Shown piece by piece: positions 54,350-63,959 of a stretch of 64,000 bases of DNA (the stretch's first letter is position 1; the number at the start of each line of letters is the position of its first letter). The DNA is from Porphyra umbilicalis (taxonomy: Eukaryota > Rhodophyta > Bangiophyceae > Bangiales > Bangiaceae): the NCBI GenBank assembly GCA_002049455.2, contig KV918800.1, positions 1 to 64,000 on the forward strand, written 5' to 3'. The notes beneath the pieces are model-generated. The model saw only the letters and a program-made list of their open reading frames with translations. It ran no database searches and had not been told where the DNA came from. Position numbers and translations under genes: made by a program.

Positions 54350-56800
54350 GGGTCTTTGGTTGGCGGTTACTGCCGCTGGGTCCTTTCGCCGCGGGTCCTT
54401 TCGCCGCGGGCGGTCACGCCGCTGGTTGGAGGCGGGCTGGAAGGTTGTTGGTCCACGGTTGTTGCCCCGTGGACTCGGCACCGCGGGCGGTGACGCCGTT
54501 GGTGGTGAGTGGGCTGTGAAGTCGCACGCAGTCGTCACAGCAGGATGTCTCGCCCTTGGTGGCGTGCTCTTTGGTCTGTTGTCGGGCAGCGTCCATTGCC
54601 GCGTGAACCTCCAGCCGCTGGCGGTGAAGTCGTTGCGGGAGGGTGGGGTTGCCGGTCGATCGCTCGCCGTCCCTGGCGCTGCGGGCCGACACGCCGTTAG
54701 TGGGCGCCGGGCTGGTTGGCCGTCGCTGGTTGGCCGTCGCGCAGCGTCCTCTGCCGCGCGGCCTTGGCGTCGCGGGCGGACACGCCGTTGGGGGGGGTGG
54801 CGCTGGTTGGTCGTCACGCGGCATCCGTTGCCGCGCACTCGTCGCCACCAGCGATCACGGAGGTAGGGGGGGACGGGCGCCTCGGTGCTCGCGCGGCGTC
54901 TGTTACCGCGCGGACGCGGCGCCGCATGAGGTCCAGTCGTTGGGGGGGGGCATGCGCGTCGGTGGTCGCGCGGCGTCTGTAGCCACGCGGACGCCGCGTC
55001 GCGTGCGGTCACGTGGTTCGGCGCGGGTGGACGCGGCGGTGGTTGCGGGGCGTCCTCTGCCGCGCGGTCGCGGCGCCACGTGCGGTCAACTCGGTGGGAG
55101 CGGCAGGTGCATCGGTCGTTGCGCGTCGTCCGTTGAGGCGCGCACGAGGCGCTGGGTGCTGGGTGCGGCTACGCGGTTTGGCAGGGGCGGTCGCGGCGGC
55201 GGTTGTGCGGCGTCTGTTAGCGGCCTCGTCGGTCGGCGCGCGGCGTCTGTCGACGGGCTCGTGGGTGGGCGCGCGGCCTCTGTTGCGTGGAGGTCTCGGT
55301 GCCGCGGGCCGCCACGCTGTCAAAGAGCAGCGGGCGCGTCGGTCGCCGCGCTGCGTCCTTTGTTGCGTGGTCTCGGAGCCTCGTGCGGCCGAGGCGTTGG
55401 GAGAGGGTGTGCTCGTCCGCAGTCGCGCGGCGCCTGTTGCGTCGCGGAATCTTTGCGGCGGGCGGTCCAGTGGTTGGGCGGCGGCGGACGCGACGGTCGT
55501 CACGCGGCATCCGTTGCCGCGCACTCGTCGCCACCAGCGATCACGGAGGTTGGAGGGGACGGGCGCCTCGGTGGTCACGCGGCGTCTGTTGTCGCGCGGT
55601 CTCGGCGGTGTGTGCGGCCGAGTCGTTTGGTAGGGGCAGACGCGTCGCAGGCGCGCGGCTTTTGTTTCCGTACGGACGCGGCTCCACCTGCGGCCAAGGC
55701 ATTGTTGGGGGGCGGGCGCGTCCGCGGTCGCGCGGCGTCTGTTGCCGCGCGGTCTCGGCGCCGCGTGAAGTCAAGTCGTTGGGGGAGGGCGAGCGCGTCG
55801 GTGGGTGCGCGGCGTCCTCTGCCGCGCGGACGCGGTGCGGCGGGCGGTGAAGTCGTTTGGCGGGGGCAGACGCGTCGGCAGGCGCGCGGATTTTGTTGCC
55901 GCACGGACGCGGCCTCACGTGCGGCTGAGGCGTTGCGGGGGGCCGGGCGCGTCCGCGGTCGCGACGGTTTCTGCGCGGCGTCTTTTGCCGTGCGGTCGCT
56001 GCGCCACGTGCGGCCGAGGCGTTGGGGGAGGGTGTGTGCGTCCGCGGTCGCGCGGCGCTTGTTGCGTCGCAGACTCTTTGCCGCGGGCGGTCAAGAGGTT
56101 GGGCGGCGGCGGACGCGACGGTTGCTGCGCGGCGTCTGTTGCTGTGCGGTCGCTGCACCGCGTTCGGCCGAGGCATTGGCAGAGGGTGTGCACGTCCACG
56201 GTCGCGCGGTGCCAGTTGCGTCCCGGACTCTTTGCGGCGGGCAGTAAAGTGGTTGGGCGGCGGCGGACGCGACGGTTATCGCGCGGAGTCCTTTGCCGCG
56301 CGTTCCCGGCGCCGCGTGACGTCCAGTCGTTGTGTGGGGGCGGAAGCGGCGGTTGTTGCGCGGCGTTTGTCGCCGCGCGGTGTCGGCGGTGTGTGCGGCC
56401 GAGGCGTTGGGTGGTAGCGGACGCGGCGGTGGTTGCGCGGCGTTTGTCGCCGCGCGTTCCCGGCGCGGCGGGTGGTCAAGTCGTTGGGGGGGGCAGGCGC
56501 GTCGGCGGCCGCCCAGCGTCTGTTGCCGCGCGGTCCCGGCGCCGCGTGACGTCAAGTCGTTGTGCGGGGGCAGACGCGGCGGTGGTTGCGCGGCGTTTGT
56601 CGCCGCGCGTTCCTGGCGCGGCGGGTGGTCAAGTCGTTGGGGGGGGCGGGCGCGTCGGCAGTCGCCCGGCGTTTGTTGCCGCGCGTTCCCGGCCCGGCGG
56701 GTGGTCAAGTCGTTGGGGGACGGCGGGCGCGTCGGTGGTTGCGCGGCGTTTGTCGCCGCGCGTTCCCGGCGCGGCGGGCGGTCAAGCGGCTGGGCGGGGG
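54350..56800 (+). repeat. Minisatellite, about 76-77 bp period, about 32 degenerate units
   Basis: Spacing between successive GGCGTTTGT(C/T)GCCGCGCG motifs at 56592, 56668 and 56745 is 76 and 77 bp. Each unit carries GTTG(C/G)CGCG, a GGCG(G/T)CTGTTGCCGCGCGG-like core and CAAGTCGTTGGGGG. Units are more alike at the right end, next to the transposase gene. Long open frames across the array come from the lack of A/T-rich stops and are not supported as genes. Confidence 0.8.
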
Positions 56801-56814
56801 TCACCCGTGTTGTC

Positions 56815-57846
56815 ATGTACAGCGTTGAAGTTCGGCTTGTTGCGCTTGCCATGCCAGGCAACGGGGTCGCCCGACCCGTCATCCACGAGAACATCGGTGT
56901 CAAGCGCTCGACGCTCAAACGGTGGGCTTCGTACTATCGTGACCAGGGATCTTCTTGGCGCGACCCGGTTCACAGGAACCCCCACTCGTCGAGTTGCTGG
57001 TTCGACAATCGGCTGATGTTGGCCCTCATCATGCTCGTTCGGGACAACCCTCGGGCGCTCCTGCGAGAGCACGCGGCGATTTTAGCTGCCATGCGCGACC
57101 ACCCCAGCGGGGAGTTCGTAGGTCTGCGGTGTTCGAAGAGTACGGTGGACCTACACATGCGGCGGCTGGGCTTCACGCGGAAGGTCGTGCTGCGTCTTTT
57201 TCGTGAGTTGTTGGACGCCGTTCGTCGGGCACACGCCGTTGCTCGTGCGAGGATCCCCCGTCGGTGCATCGTCTCGGTTGACGAGACGCACACAGACGGC
57301 GGCGACGTCTTTCGCCGGTACGGCCGAGCTCTTGCGAATGAGCGCTCCCGTGAGCACGGTCGGGACCCGCGGTCAGTTCCGAGGACCAGCACGACGATGG
57401 CGGTTTCACCAGACGGGCGCATCCTCGGGTTCCAGTCGGTGGTCGTGCGCGACGGGGGGTTGAAGGCGGCGGACTGGCGGCTGTTTTTGCAGCTGCTAAT
57501 GCCGAAGCTCGGCGTGTACGTGCCCGGGCGGCCGTGGCACCTACAGGCATCCAACTGCGTCGTGTTGTTTGACAACGCGCCTATCCACAACCACCTCGGC
57601 GACACCTTTTTGGGCAACAATGGCGTGCCTTTTCTTCGTCTCCCTGCCTACAGCCCGGACCTGCAGCCGATTGAAGGCGTTTTCAATGACCTCAAGGTGA
57701 TTATTCGAAACCTGGTGTACGTGCAGCCTGATTTGCTCGACGATCCGCATTTGTTGCAGGCGCGAACTGCAAGTTTCATTACGCGTCGCCAAGTAATTGG
57801 CCAATTTGATCAGGTCGACAAGGTCCTGGAATCGATCCTCGTTTAA
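56815..57846 (+). CDS. DDE_3 (IS630-Tc1-mariner) transposase
   Basis: ATG 56815 to TAA 57846 gives 343 residues, the standard size for this superfamily. Residues 1-45 form a helix-turn-helix (VRLVALAMPGNGVARPVIHE, then IGVKRSTLKRWASYY). A second DNA-binding part (GLRCSKSTVDLHMRRLGFTRK) follows near residues 103-125. The catalytic core shows VSVDETHTDGG (first Asp), CVVLFDNAPIHNHL (second Asp) and LPAYSPDLQPIEGVFNDLK (Glu). I count 33 residues between the second Asp and the Glu. The frame is intact with no stop or frameshift, so the protein may still be active. It belongs to the transposon whose ends lie at 53931 and 59282. The open frame continues upstream of the ATG into the minisatellite, but this start gives the normal length. 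Confidence 0.92.
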   Translation: MYSVEVRLVALAMPGNGVARPVIHENIGVKRSTLKRWASYYRDQGSSWRDPVHRNPHSSSCWFDNRLMLALIMLVRDNPRALLREHAAILAAMRDHPSGEFVGLRCSKSTVDLHMRRLGFTRKVVLRLFRELLDAVRRAHAVARARIPRRCIVSVDETHTDGGDVFRRYGRALANERSREHGRDPRSVPRTSTTMAVSPDGRILGFQSVVVRDGGLKAADWRLFLQLLMPKLGVYVPGRPWHLQASNCVVLFDNAPIHNHLGDTFLGNNGVPFLRLPAYSPDLQPIEGVFNDLKVIIRNLVYVQPDLLDDPHLLQARTASFITRRQVIGQFDQVDKVLESILV

Positions 57847-57849
57847 TAA

Positions 57850-59118
57850 ATTTGAGTCGGTCTTCATCGCCCGAGATGGTTTTGAGAGACTCTTCAGCAT
57901 CGGCCAAGTCGCTTCCAACGGACAGTGAGGAAACGTCGATCGTCTCGCCCTGCGTCAGCACGTCACGTCGGAGTGCCTCCTCTGCGCCACGCAGTTGCCG
58001 ATTTTTTCACTGGTCGTTTGATACCTTGGCCCTGGTCGGCAGGAGGAGTGGTCGTAACCCGTTGCACGTCCTCAGCACCGTCATCCTTCGGTCGCCACAG
58101 AAGCATCATTGCGCGCTCAGGTTGGGGATGGAGCTCCTGAGAACGTCGACAGCCGTGTTAGAAGGCGTCCATCGACACGACGGATTGGTCGAAACGATCG
58201 ACAAGTCGATCGATTGATGAACCAGAAATAAATTCGGTCCATTGTTGAATGAACGTCCTGTCCGTCGTTCTCCAGCAGCTGCACCGGTGCGAGCTCCGGG
58301 GCAGTCCCGCCGACACTGCTGCGGGCACTGTTGCTGGAAGAGGCGCTGTCCCATTAGTCCACAGTGCACTGCATTATTTCCCAGACGATTCGGTTGCGAG
58401 GCGGTCGTTTGCCATTTTAAATTCATAACGCGTCTCTGTCTTGGGCGGGACATGTGTTGCGCGCTCACAGTGGAGCGCCGCTGGGGACTGTGGCGGGAAT
58501 GAATGTTGAGATGGGCCTGTGTGGGGTAGCGGTCCGGCAGATGTCCCATATCCGTCTTTTTTCCTCGCAACAAATCCGCCTCTGAGCACATTCGAAAGGA
58601 CGAAGACCTCTTGATGCGCCACTCTCGGCGGAGTCCCTGGCCGGACGCCATGCCAAAAAGTGGGATCTAGCAGAGCAGCTGGCCGCGGTGGGCATTGAGC
58701 GCCCTCATCCAGGCGCCAGTTGCCGCCTCTCGCCAGTTGCCGCGGCGGAGCCCCGCGCCGCCGCGGGATGTTACCCGTCCGGCCGTCCATGACAAAACTC
58801 CCCGGAGACAGTACCATCGTTCCGACGCGGTGCCCCACCACCCGGCACGTGGAGCACTTCTCGAGGCACGCGCAGTCCTTCAGATAGCACGTGTCCGCCT
58901 TGTGGAATGGGTGGGTGGGGGGCAGGCCATGAAGGCACGGATAAGACTTCAGGGCGCACGTCTGATTTAGGGTCCAATCTGCACAGTGCTGGTCGCAGCT
59001 GCACGAAGTGGCGCACGTTTCCAATGGGATGAGTCCCACTAGGGCCTAAATCAAAATCGGTCCACCCAACTAAGGCGCTGGACCACCCCTCGGGCCGCAC
59101 GCCGGGGGTAGTCGCCAC
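57850..59118 (-). pseudogene. Cys-rich passenger coding region of the transposon, in several frames (spliced or decayed)
   Basis: I do not recognise it. Read 5' to 3' on the minus strand, protein-like pieces are VATTPGVRPEGWSSALVGW, then a Cys cluster (ETCATSCSCDQHCADW, QTCALKSYPCLHG, ADTCYLKDCACLEKCSTCRV). Then come TMVLSPGSFVMDGR and VFVLSNVLRGGF. Later pieces in other frames are RVMNLKWQTTASQPNR, SFNNGPNLFLVHQSIDLSIV, MLLWRPKDDGAEDVQRVTTT and LTQGETIDVSSLSVGSDLAD, then AEESLKTISGDEDRLKF near the transposase stop. The Cys spacing suggests a zinc-binding module. Frame changes without obvious homopolymers imply introns or decay. Confidence 0.4.
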
Positions 59119-59535
59119 CCACTCGCGAGATGGCCTGCATGTCCTGGCGTTTTATCGCGCGATCGCACTGTTCTGTAAGCAAACGCGCAAGCCCCACGGA
59201 ACGTGCCACCCCTGACGGGCCCCCACGCAGGGGTCAAACGTGCACCGCCGACGAAGAGGGTCCATTTTTTGCGGAAGTGCCATAGTTTTAGGGTGAGAGT
59301 TTTACAACATTTGTAATTGTTCATGCAAACGGCAACCTCTACACACAGAATTGAACGTGTTGCTACCGACATTGAAGCACGGAACTCTGTCAGTCGCACC
59401 GCACAGAAGCACTCTTGAGATTGAACGTTCATTGTCCGATATCGACCGGCGGCCGCGCATGTAGGAGCAGCGCGGCTGTCTCCGTTCTCGAGGACGAGCG
59501 ACAACCAAGCGATCCCACGATGAAAAAAAAAAAAG

Positions 59536-61656
59536 AAGGCGATCCAATCGGCTGCCGAGGGCGTCCTGCGCAACCAATTTGTGATCAAAGACTTCCGAGA
59601 TGGCCAAATCGAAGCCGTCAAGTCTGTGGTCGACGAGGATGTTCCGTACGCTAGCGTCCTGTCCGTCATGGGCACTGGGCATGGAAAGGTGCGTCATATC
59701 TCATCAATTATCGTCAACTGCTACTTCGAGTTGCCGTCTACAGCCTGCATGTGGCATCTCAGAATTTGTCGGGCTCACACTGACTCTTGAACTGCTTTGC
59801 TCCTGCGTGAGTGCTTCTGGCGCGCTTCATAAGCAGACCGTGATCGTGGGCGTAGCAGCCAAGTTGTTGCACATGCACGGGCGGTCTCTTCCGGTGCTTG
59901 TGACGCCTCTTAACGGCATCGGTCGGCAGCATGTCTGGAATTTCCAGCAAGCTGGTATCGAGTGCCGCGGGATTTGGGGTAGCACATCGGAGCTTGAGCG
60001 CCTGACCCTTAATGAAGCTGTGGTTTCCCGTTCTCTTGTCATCCGTGTTGCGTCTCCGGAGGCCATCGTCGACAACCCTACGCTGATCAGCAAGATCAAA
60101 GCCGCGGGACTTAGTCTCGTTGCCTTTGATGAGGCCCACTTGTTTGAAGCTTGGAGCCGCTGGCGCCCCGATCTCACCCTGGCTGCGTCACATTTGGATT
60201 GCGGCCGATGCTTAGCGCTGTCGGCGACTGTGCCGATTGGCAAGACATCTGCTGTACGAGCGGCATTGTGCTTCGAGGAGCCTCTTGTTGTTCACCGTGG
60301 TCTCTTCCTCCGCCGCAACCTTGTCATCCGAGTCATTCACCGTGACTCTGCTTACGGCGGTAGCAGCTCCTCACGCATCGAGCACTGCCGTTCCGACCTC
60401 GAGCATGCCCAACGGTTGGGTACGCCTTTCAACTGGCCGTTTCCTGCCGAGACAAGGGCGGAAACATGATCATCTTCACTCCGTCGCGGTCCGAGGCGGC
60501 TCGTGTTGGCACGGACCTTAACAGCTTGGCCGAGTCGTTGGCGCGCCTTGATGGCAGTGAGGTGGAGCCTCTTCAAGTCGTCACCTACCACGCTGGACTC
60601 GACAATCGGGCGGCGACTGAGCAGCTGTTCGTGTCAACTACAGGGATTGTTGTCGTCGCGACCATCGAATTTGGAATGAGCGTGCATTGTGCTCATGTTC
60701 GAGCAGTGCTGCATTTTTGTACGTGTTGCACATGTCCTACTTCTGACATTCACTTGCTTCCACGCACGCGTGACTCCATCACAGACAGCCGGCCGCACCC
60801 GTCAGTGTGTCAACGCTGACCATTTTGTGTTTGACGGAGTGTGGTTCCGAGCTGATGTCTAATTGTACGCTTCGTTTTATCTGCCATGTTATGTTGTCAA
60901 CAATTTGATACTGCGTTTGGGACCTGGGTCTGCTGCCGCTTGTGTCCTAACCTTTTGACGAGCAGGCAGGTGCTTGCTCTGTTTCGGAATACGCGCAGCA
61001 GATTGGTCGGGCTGGCCGTGACGGTGCCCAAGTTGTCTGCGTCTGCTTCTTTAATCCACGCGACTCGTGTGGTGTGCGTCACCGCATCAACGAGAAGATG
61101 ACGGAGAGTGAATCGTCGACGCTCTTCGCCAAGGTTTTCCAACGCACGGCCGTTACCGGAATAACCTCATTCATGCACGTGGCGGACTTTCGGGCAGCAT
61201 GTGTCGGGTCCAAGCAGGTCAGACATGTTTTGGCCGCTCTTCAGCGGCTGGGTGCCATCAGGGCTGGAAGAGCTGTGCCGTGCCGCGTTGCCGTGCGGCC
61301 AGGAAAAAACACCCTTGACAATGACGAAGATCTCTCCGAAGATGCGCTGCCGCTCTGGCGGGGTCACATTGCGCCGCAGTTCCGTCGGCGCTCGGCACAA
61401 AGTGTGCCGATGGTGAGGTTTGACGTACGCGCTGTTTGTGGTGCAGTCCCTTTTCCGTACCACGGAACTGCGGGACCTCACCCCTCTCGATATTGTGGCC
61501 GACATCGAGCAGGACGGCTGGCCAAAGTGTCTGGTAGACATGCTCAGGGCCGACCTCCAGGCGGACCTCGAGTCGCTTTTGGACACGCACTCCTTCCTGC
61601 AGTCGAGCGGGTGCATCAACCAACAGCTCGCCTCTCGCTTTGGAGCCGAGTCGGAG
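59536..61656 (+). CDS. RecQ-like DEAH-box DNA helicase, multi-exon, one unexplained frameshift
   Basis: Exon 1 (to 59688) holds NQFVIKDFRDGQIEAVKSVV and the Walker A motif MGTGHGK. Intron 59689-59836 (GTGCGTC...AAGCAG) leads to TVIVGVAAKLLHMHG, completing the motif. Exon 2 contains LVTPLNGIGRQHVWNF, LVAFDEAHLFEAWSRWRPDL (DEAH box) and LALSATVP. A frame change between 60365 and 60420 leads to AFQLAVSCRDKGGNMIIFTP, then VVVATIEFGMSVHCAHVRAV (motif V). Intron 60719-60969 joins VLHF to SVSEYAQQIGRAGRDGAQVV, the RecQ motif VI. A C-terminal part follows (SFMHVADFRAACVGSKQVRH; later, in another frame, LRDLTPLDIVADIEQDGWPK). The 5' end is unresolved: in the exon frame a TGA precedes the 12-A run at 59523-59534, while an ATG at 59520 is one base off. 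By family, it unwinds DNA 3' to 5' with ATP. It could be a pseudogene. Confidence 0.68.
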
Positions 61657-62114
61657 GTCGGTCTTCCTTGTTCAAACTGCCTGTGCAGCGGCTGTGTTCC
61701 TGATGGGCCTTCCTTGCGTGCTCGTTGTCCTATTCTTTCGGAGGTGTATATCTGGCCCCTACCTGTGCTTTCTGATAGGTTTTGTGTGCGGTCCCTTCAT
61801 TTTCGTTTTGTGTCTCCCCCTGCATTTTTCCTCTTTATGCATTGCACTCGTCGCAGCTTCACCTGTACACGGTTGGATACGCTCGTGTTCTTTTAGTGTT
61901 CATCGGGGATGGTGTAGCTCGCGGTGTGACTCGCGGCCACACGCATCCCACCTCCGCTGTTCTTGCCTGATCCATGCCACTTGTATGCCGGCGATGTCAT
62001 TGATTTTTAATGTTTGATTTGCAGGTCTGATTTGATGCGCAGGTTCGCCTGTTGTTTGAGCTGTTTTGCATTGCACGTTAGATCGTCTCCTTTGGGGACA
62101 CCTCTCATCGCAGC

Positions 62115-62144
62115 AATGCGATGGCGAAATCGCCATCGCATTTT
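62115..62144. repeat. Palindrome TGCGATGGCGAAATCGCCATCGCA, part of a dispersed repeat
   Basis: A perfect hairpin without spacer, flanked by CTCATCGCA/TCCGATGAG motifs (62106 and 62208). A similar arrangement with ATGCGATGGCGAAATGTCCA occurs at 63960-64000, running off the window edge. Probably a small inverted-repeat element family. Confidence 0.55.
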
Positions 62145-62283
62145 TGATCGCACACGTCTCATCGCACAGCCATTTGCGATGGTGCATATCATCTGATCGC
62201 ACTTCTCCGATGAGGCTCCAAGAAAGGGGGGCTAGTGAGTTTTTCTCATTTTCGAGTGGGGGTAACGCGGGGTCCGAGAATAA

Positions 62284-62328
62284 CAGGTCAGAGAACAGGT
62301 CAGAGAACAGGTCAGAGAACAGGTCAGT
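62284..62328 (+). repeat. 12-bp tandem repeat (AGGTCAGAGAAC), about 3.7 copies
   Basis: Perfect units in a row, non-coding. Confidence 0.9.
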
Positions 62329-62489
62329 CTGCGTGCCGTGTCACCGCCAACAATCTGGTCCGGCCGCGTGCCGTGGCGCGGTCTTAACGCTGGTGGCATC
62401 GCGAACGGCCCAGACGCCGCTGCGCTGCCGCCACAGCATCCTCGCCGCTGCCGCACCGACGCGGTCACCGCAGCGACGCCGTCGCCGCC

Positions 62490-63443
62490 GTCGTCGAGTC
62501 ATCATCGCCAAGCCGCCACAGCCGCCAGGCCACCGACGTTATCGCGATCCCCGCGCTCCCCGTTGACGCCTTTGTCGGCACCACCGCCGGGCGGTGCGTC
62601 GCCGCCGCGGCGGCGGCGCCGGGGGGCCTTTGCCTGCCCCCCGGCGCGAGCCTCGGGGGCACCCCGGGGGGCCCCCCCGTCGGCGCCGCCCACAACGGCT
62701 CCTACACCGACGCGTACGGCAAGAGCGTGACGGTCGGCCCCCCCGTCGGTGGGTATGGGGGCGCCCCGTGGGTGCCCCGGTCGCACGCGGCGGGCCTCGG
62801 CTGGCTCCTCCCTGCCTCGGCCGTTGTGGTGGGGGCGGTGATGGCGAGTGCGCCGGGCGGTCGGGTGCCCGCCGACGTGTTGCTCCTCGCCTCCCCGTAC
62901 GAGACGGCGGTGTGGCAGGCGCCGGCGGGGGGGGGGCGCCGCCCCCTACATGCGGACTTGGCACCGCGGGCGGAGCTGGTCGCGACGGCGGGGGCGCTGC
63001 TGCGCGCCGTCCAGGCGGTGGTGGCAGCCCGGGGGGGGGTGGGAGGGGGGGGGGACGGGGGGGGTGGACCGCGCCCCGCCGGCGGCACCGTCATCGTGCA
63101 CCTCCGCGTCATGCTGCGGGAGGAGCGCCGCGCGGCGGCACCCGGCGGCGCGGCGGTTATTGCGCAGGGGGTGGCGGTAGTGGAGGGCGCGAGGCGCGCC
63201 GGCGGCGCGCCCAACGACCCGGCGGCGGCGCTGCTGGCGGCCGCGGCGGTCGTGTATGGGGCCTACTCGCCAACGTCGGCGGCGGCGGGCCGCATCTACG
63301 ACGCGCTCGCCGCGCGTGCCGCCTGTCATGACTCAACCGACCGCTACCGTTCCTGCTATGTCGGCACAGGCTCGCGCGGCAGCCATCATGGAGGCCGCGC
63401 AGGCCCAGGCGGCAGCGATTCTGGCACAGGAGGATTTGGATGA
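62490..63443 (+). CDS. Probable GC-rich gene of unknown function (5' end unresolved)
   Basis: An open frame of 317 codons with more balanced composition than its shadows. It includes QATDVIAIPALPVDAFVGTT, GAAHNGSYTDAYGKSVTVGP, WVPRSHAAGLGWLLPASAVV, VPADVLLLASPYETAVWQAP and GTVIVHLRVMLREERRA. It ends with LLAAAAVVYGAYSPTSAAAG and IYDALAARAACH. No ATG suits as a start, so an upstream exon or indel is likely. From ATG 63328, in another frame, a 41-codon ORF ends AAQAQAAAILAQEDLDELL and might be the true C-terminus after a shift in a G run. No family recognised. Confidence 0.4.
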   Translation, partial: VVESSSPSRHSRQATDVIAIPALPVDAFVGTTAGRCVAAAAAAPGGLCLPPGASLGGTPGGPPVGAAHNGSYTDAYGKSVTVGPPVGGYGGAPWVPRSHAAGLGWLLPASAVVVGAVMASAPGGRVPADVLLLASPYETAVWQAPAGGGRRPLHADLAPRAELVATAGALLRAVQAVVAARGGVGGGGDGGGGPRPAGGTVIVHLRVMLREERRAAAPGGAAVIAQGVAVVEGARRAGGAPNDPAAALLAAAAVVYGAYSPTSAAAGRIYDALAARAACHDSTDRYRSCYVGTGSRGSHHGGRAGPGGSDSGTGGFG

Positions 63444-63453
63444 GCTGCTATGA

Positions 63454-63959
63454 GTGGCACGAGCCAGCCCGTGCTCATGACTGACGATCATCCTCTTGGG
63501 TCGTACGACCAAGTCATGTGCTCTCGTACGAGAGCATCGGTGTTAGAGGGGGACGTGCGGGCCCGAGGTGACGGAGACCAGCGGATGGAAGGGCAGATGG
63601 GCCGTGGCGCGGCGCGCGTGCGTGCAGGCGAGTGGTAGGCCGGTTGACGGGTCGCGGGGCGGCGGGGTGGGGGCGATGGTAGGATTCTAGGCGGCTCCTT
63701 GCTTGGCCCCCTGTGGCCCTTTGCGCTTGTTCCCTTCCTAGAAACCTACTTGCTTGGCATGGAATGAGCACCCATATGCGTAAGCGGACGTGCGATGCTG
63801 TGCGCGCGGCCCACGACCCCGGCAAAAATAGAAAATAGGGCGCCGGACGCCGGCGGACCGCGGCACGGCACGGCGGGGGTCACCCGTTGCACGGCCGTGA
63901 TCCGATGAGAACTCGAGATCTCATCGGGCCCCAATTTAAGGCTTTTAGTCTCATCGCAC
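63454..63959. other. Gene-free stretch at the window end
   Basis: Short frames only. The final 100 bp carry the palindromic GCGATGG repeat family. Confidence 0.4.

Larger units (their letters stand above)
53931..59282. mobile_element. Complete-looking Tc1/mariner-superfamily DNA transposon (5,352 bp)
   Basis: The left end is TGGCACTTCCGCAAAAATGG followed by ACCCTCTTC. The right end, read inverted, is TGGCACTTCCGCAAAAAATG followed by GACCCTCTTC, so the ends match for about 30 bp apart from one A in a run. A weaker CGGCGGT(T/G)CA(T/C)G match lies just inside. TA flanks both ends (53929-53930 and 59283-59284), the target duplication of this superfamily. Inside, in order, are ~400 bp of unassigned sequence, a 76-bp-period minisatellite (54350-56800), a DDE_3 transposase in plus orientation (56815-57846) and a Cys-rich minus-strand region (57850-59118). 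The arrangement is far longer than the usual 1.3-2.5 kb of the superfamily. Confidence 0.82.
61900..62489. other. Gene-free stretch with palindromic and tandem repeats
   Basis: Contains the GCGATGG palindrome (62115-62144) and the 12-bp tandem repeat (62284-62328). Otherwise nothing is supported. Confidence 0.45.

Noticed and set aside
54643..57016. 534- and 403-codon plus-strand ORFs over the minisatellite
   Set aside because: The repeat lacks stop codons in some frames by composition. The period is not a multiple of three, and the sequences are Arg/Gly/Ala-rich with no domain.
57541..57918. Minus-strand 125-codon ORF overlapping the transposase end
   Set aside because: Most of it is antisense to the DDE_3 core. 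Only the part beyond the transposase stop was kept, as part of the passenger region.
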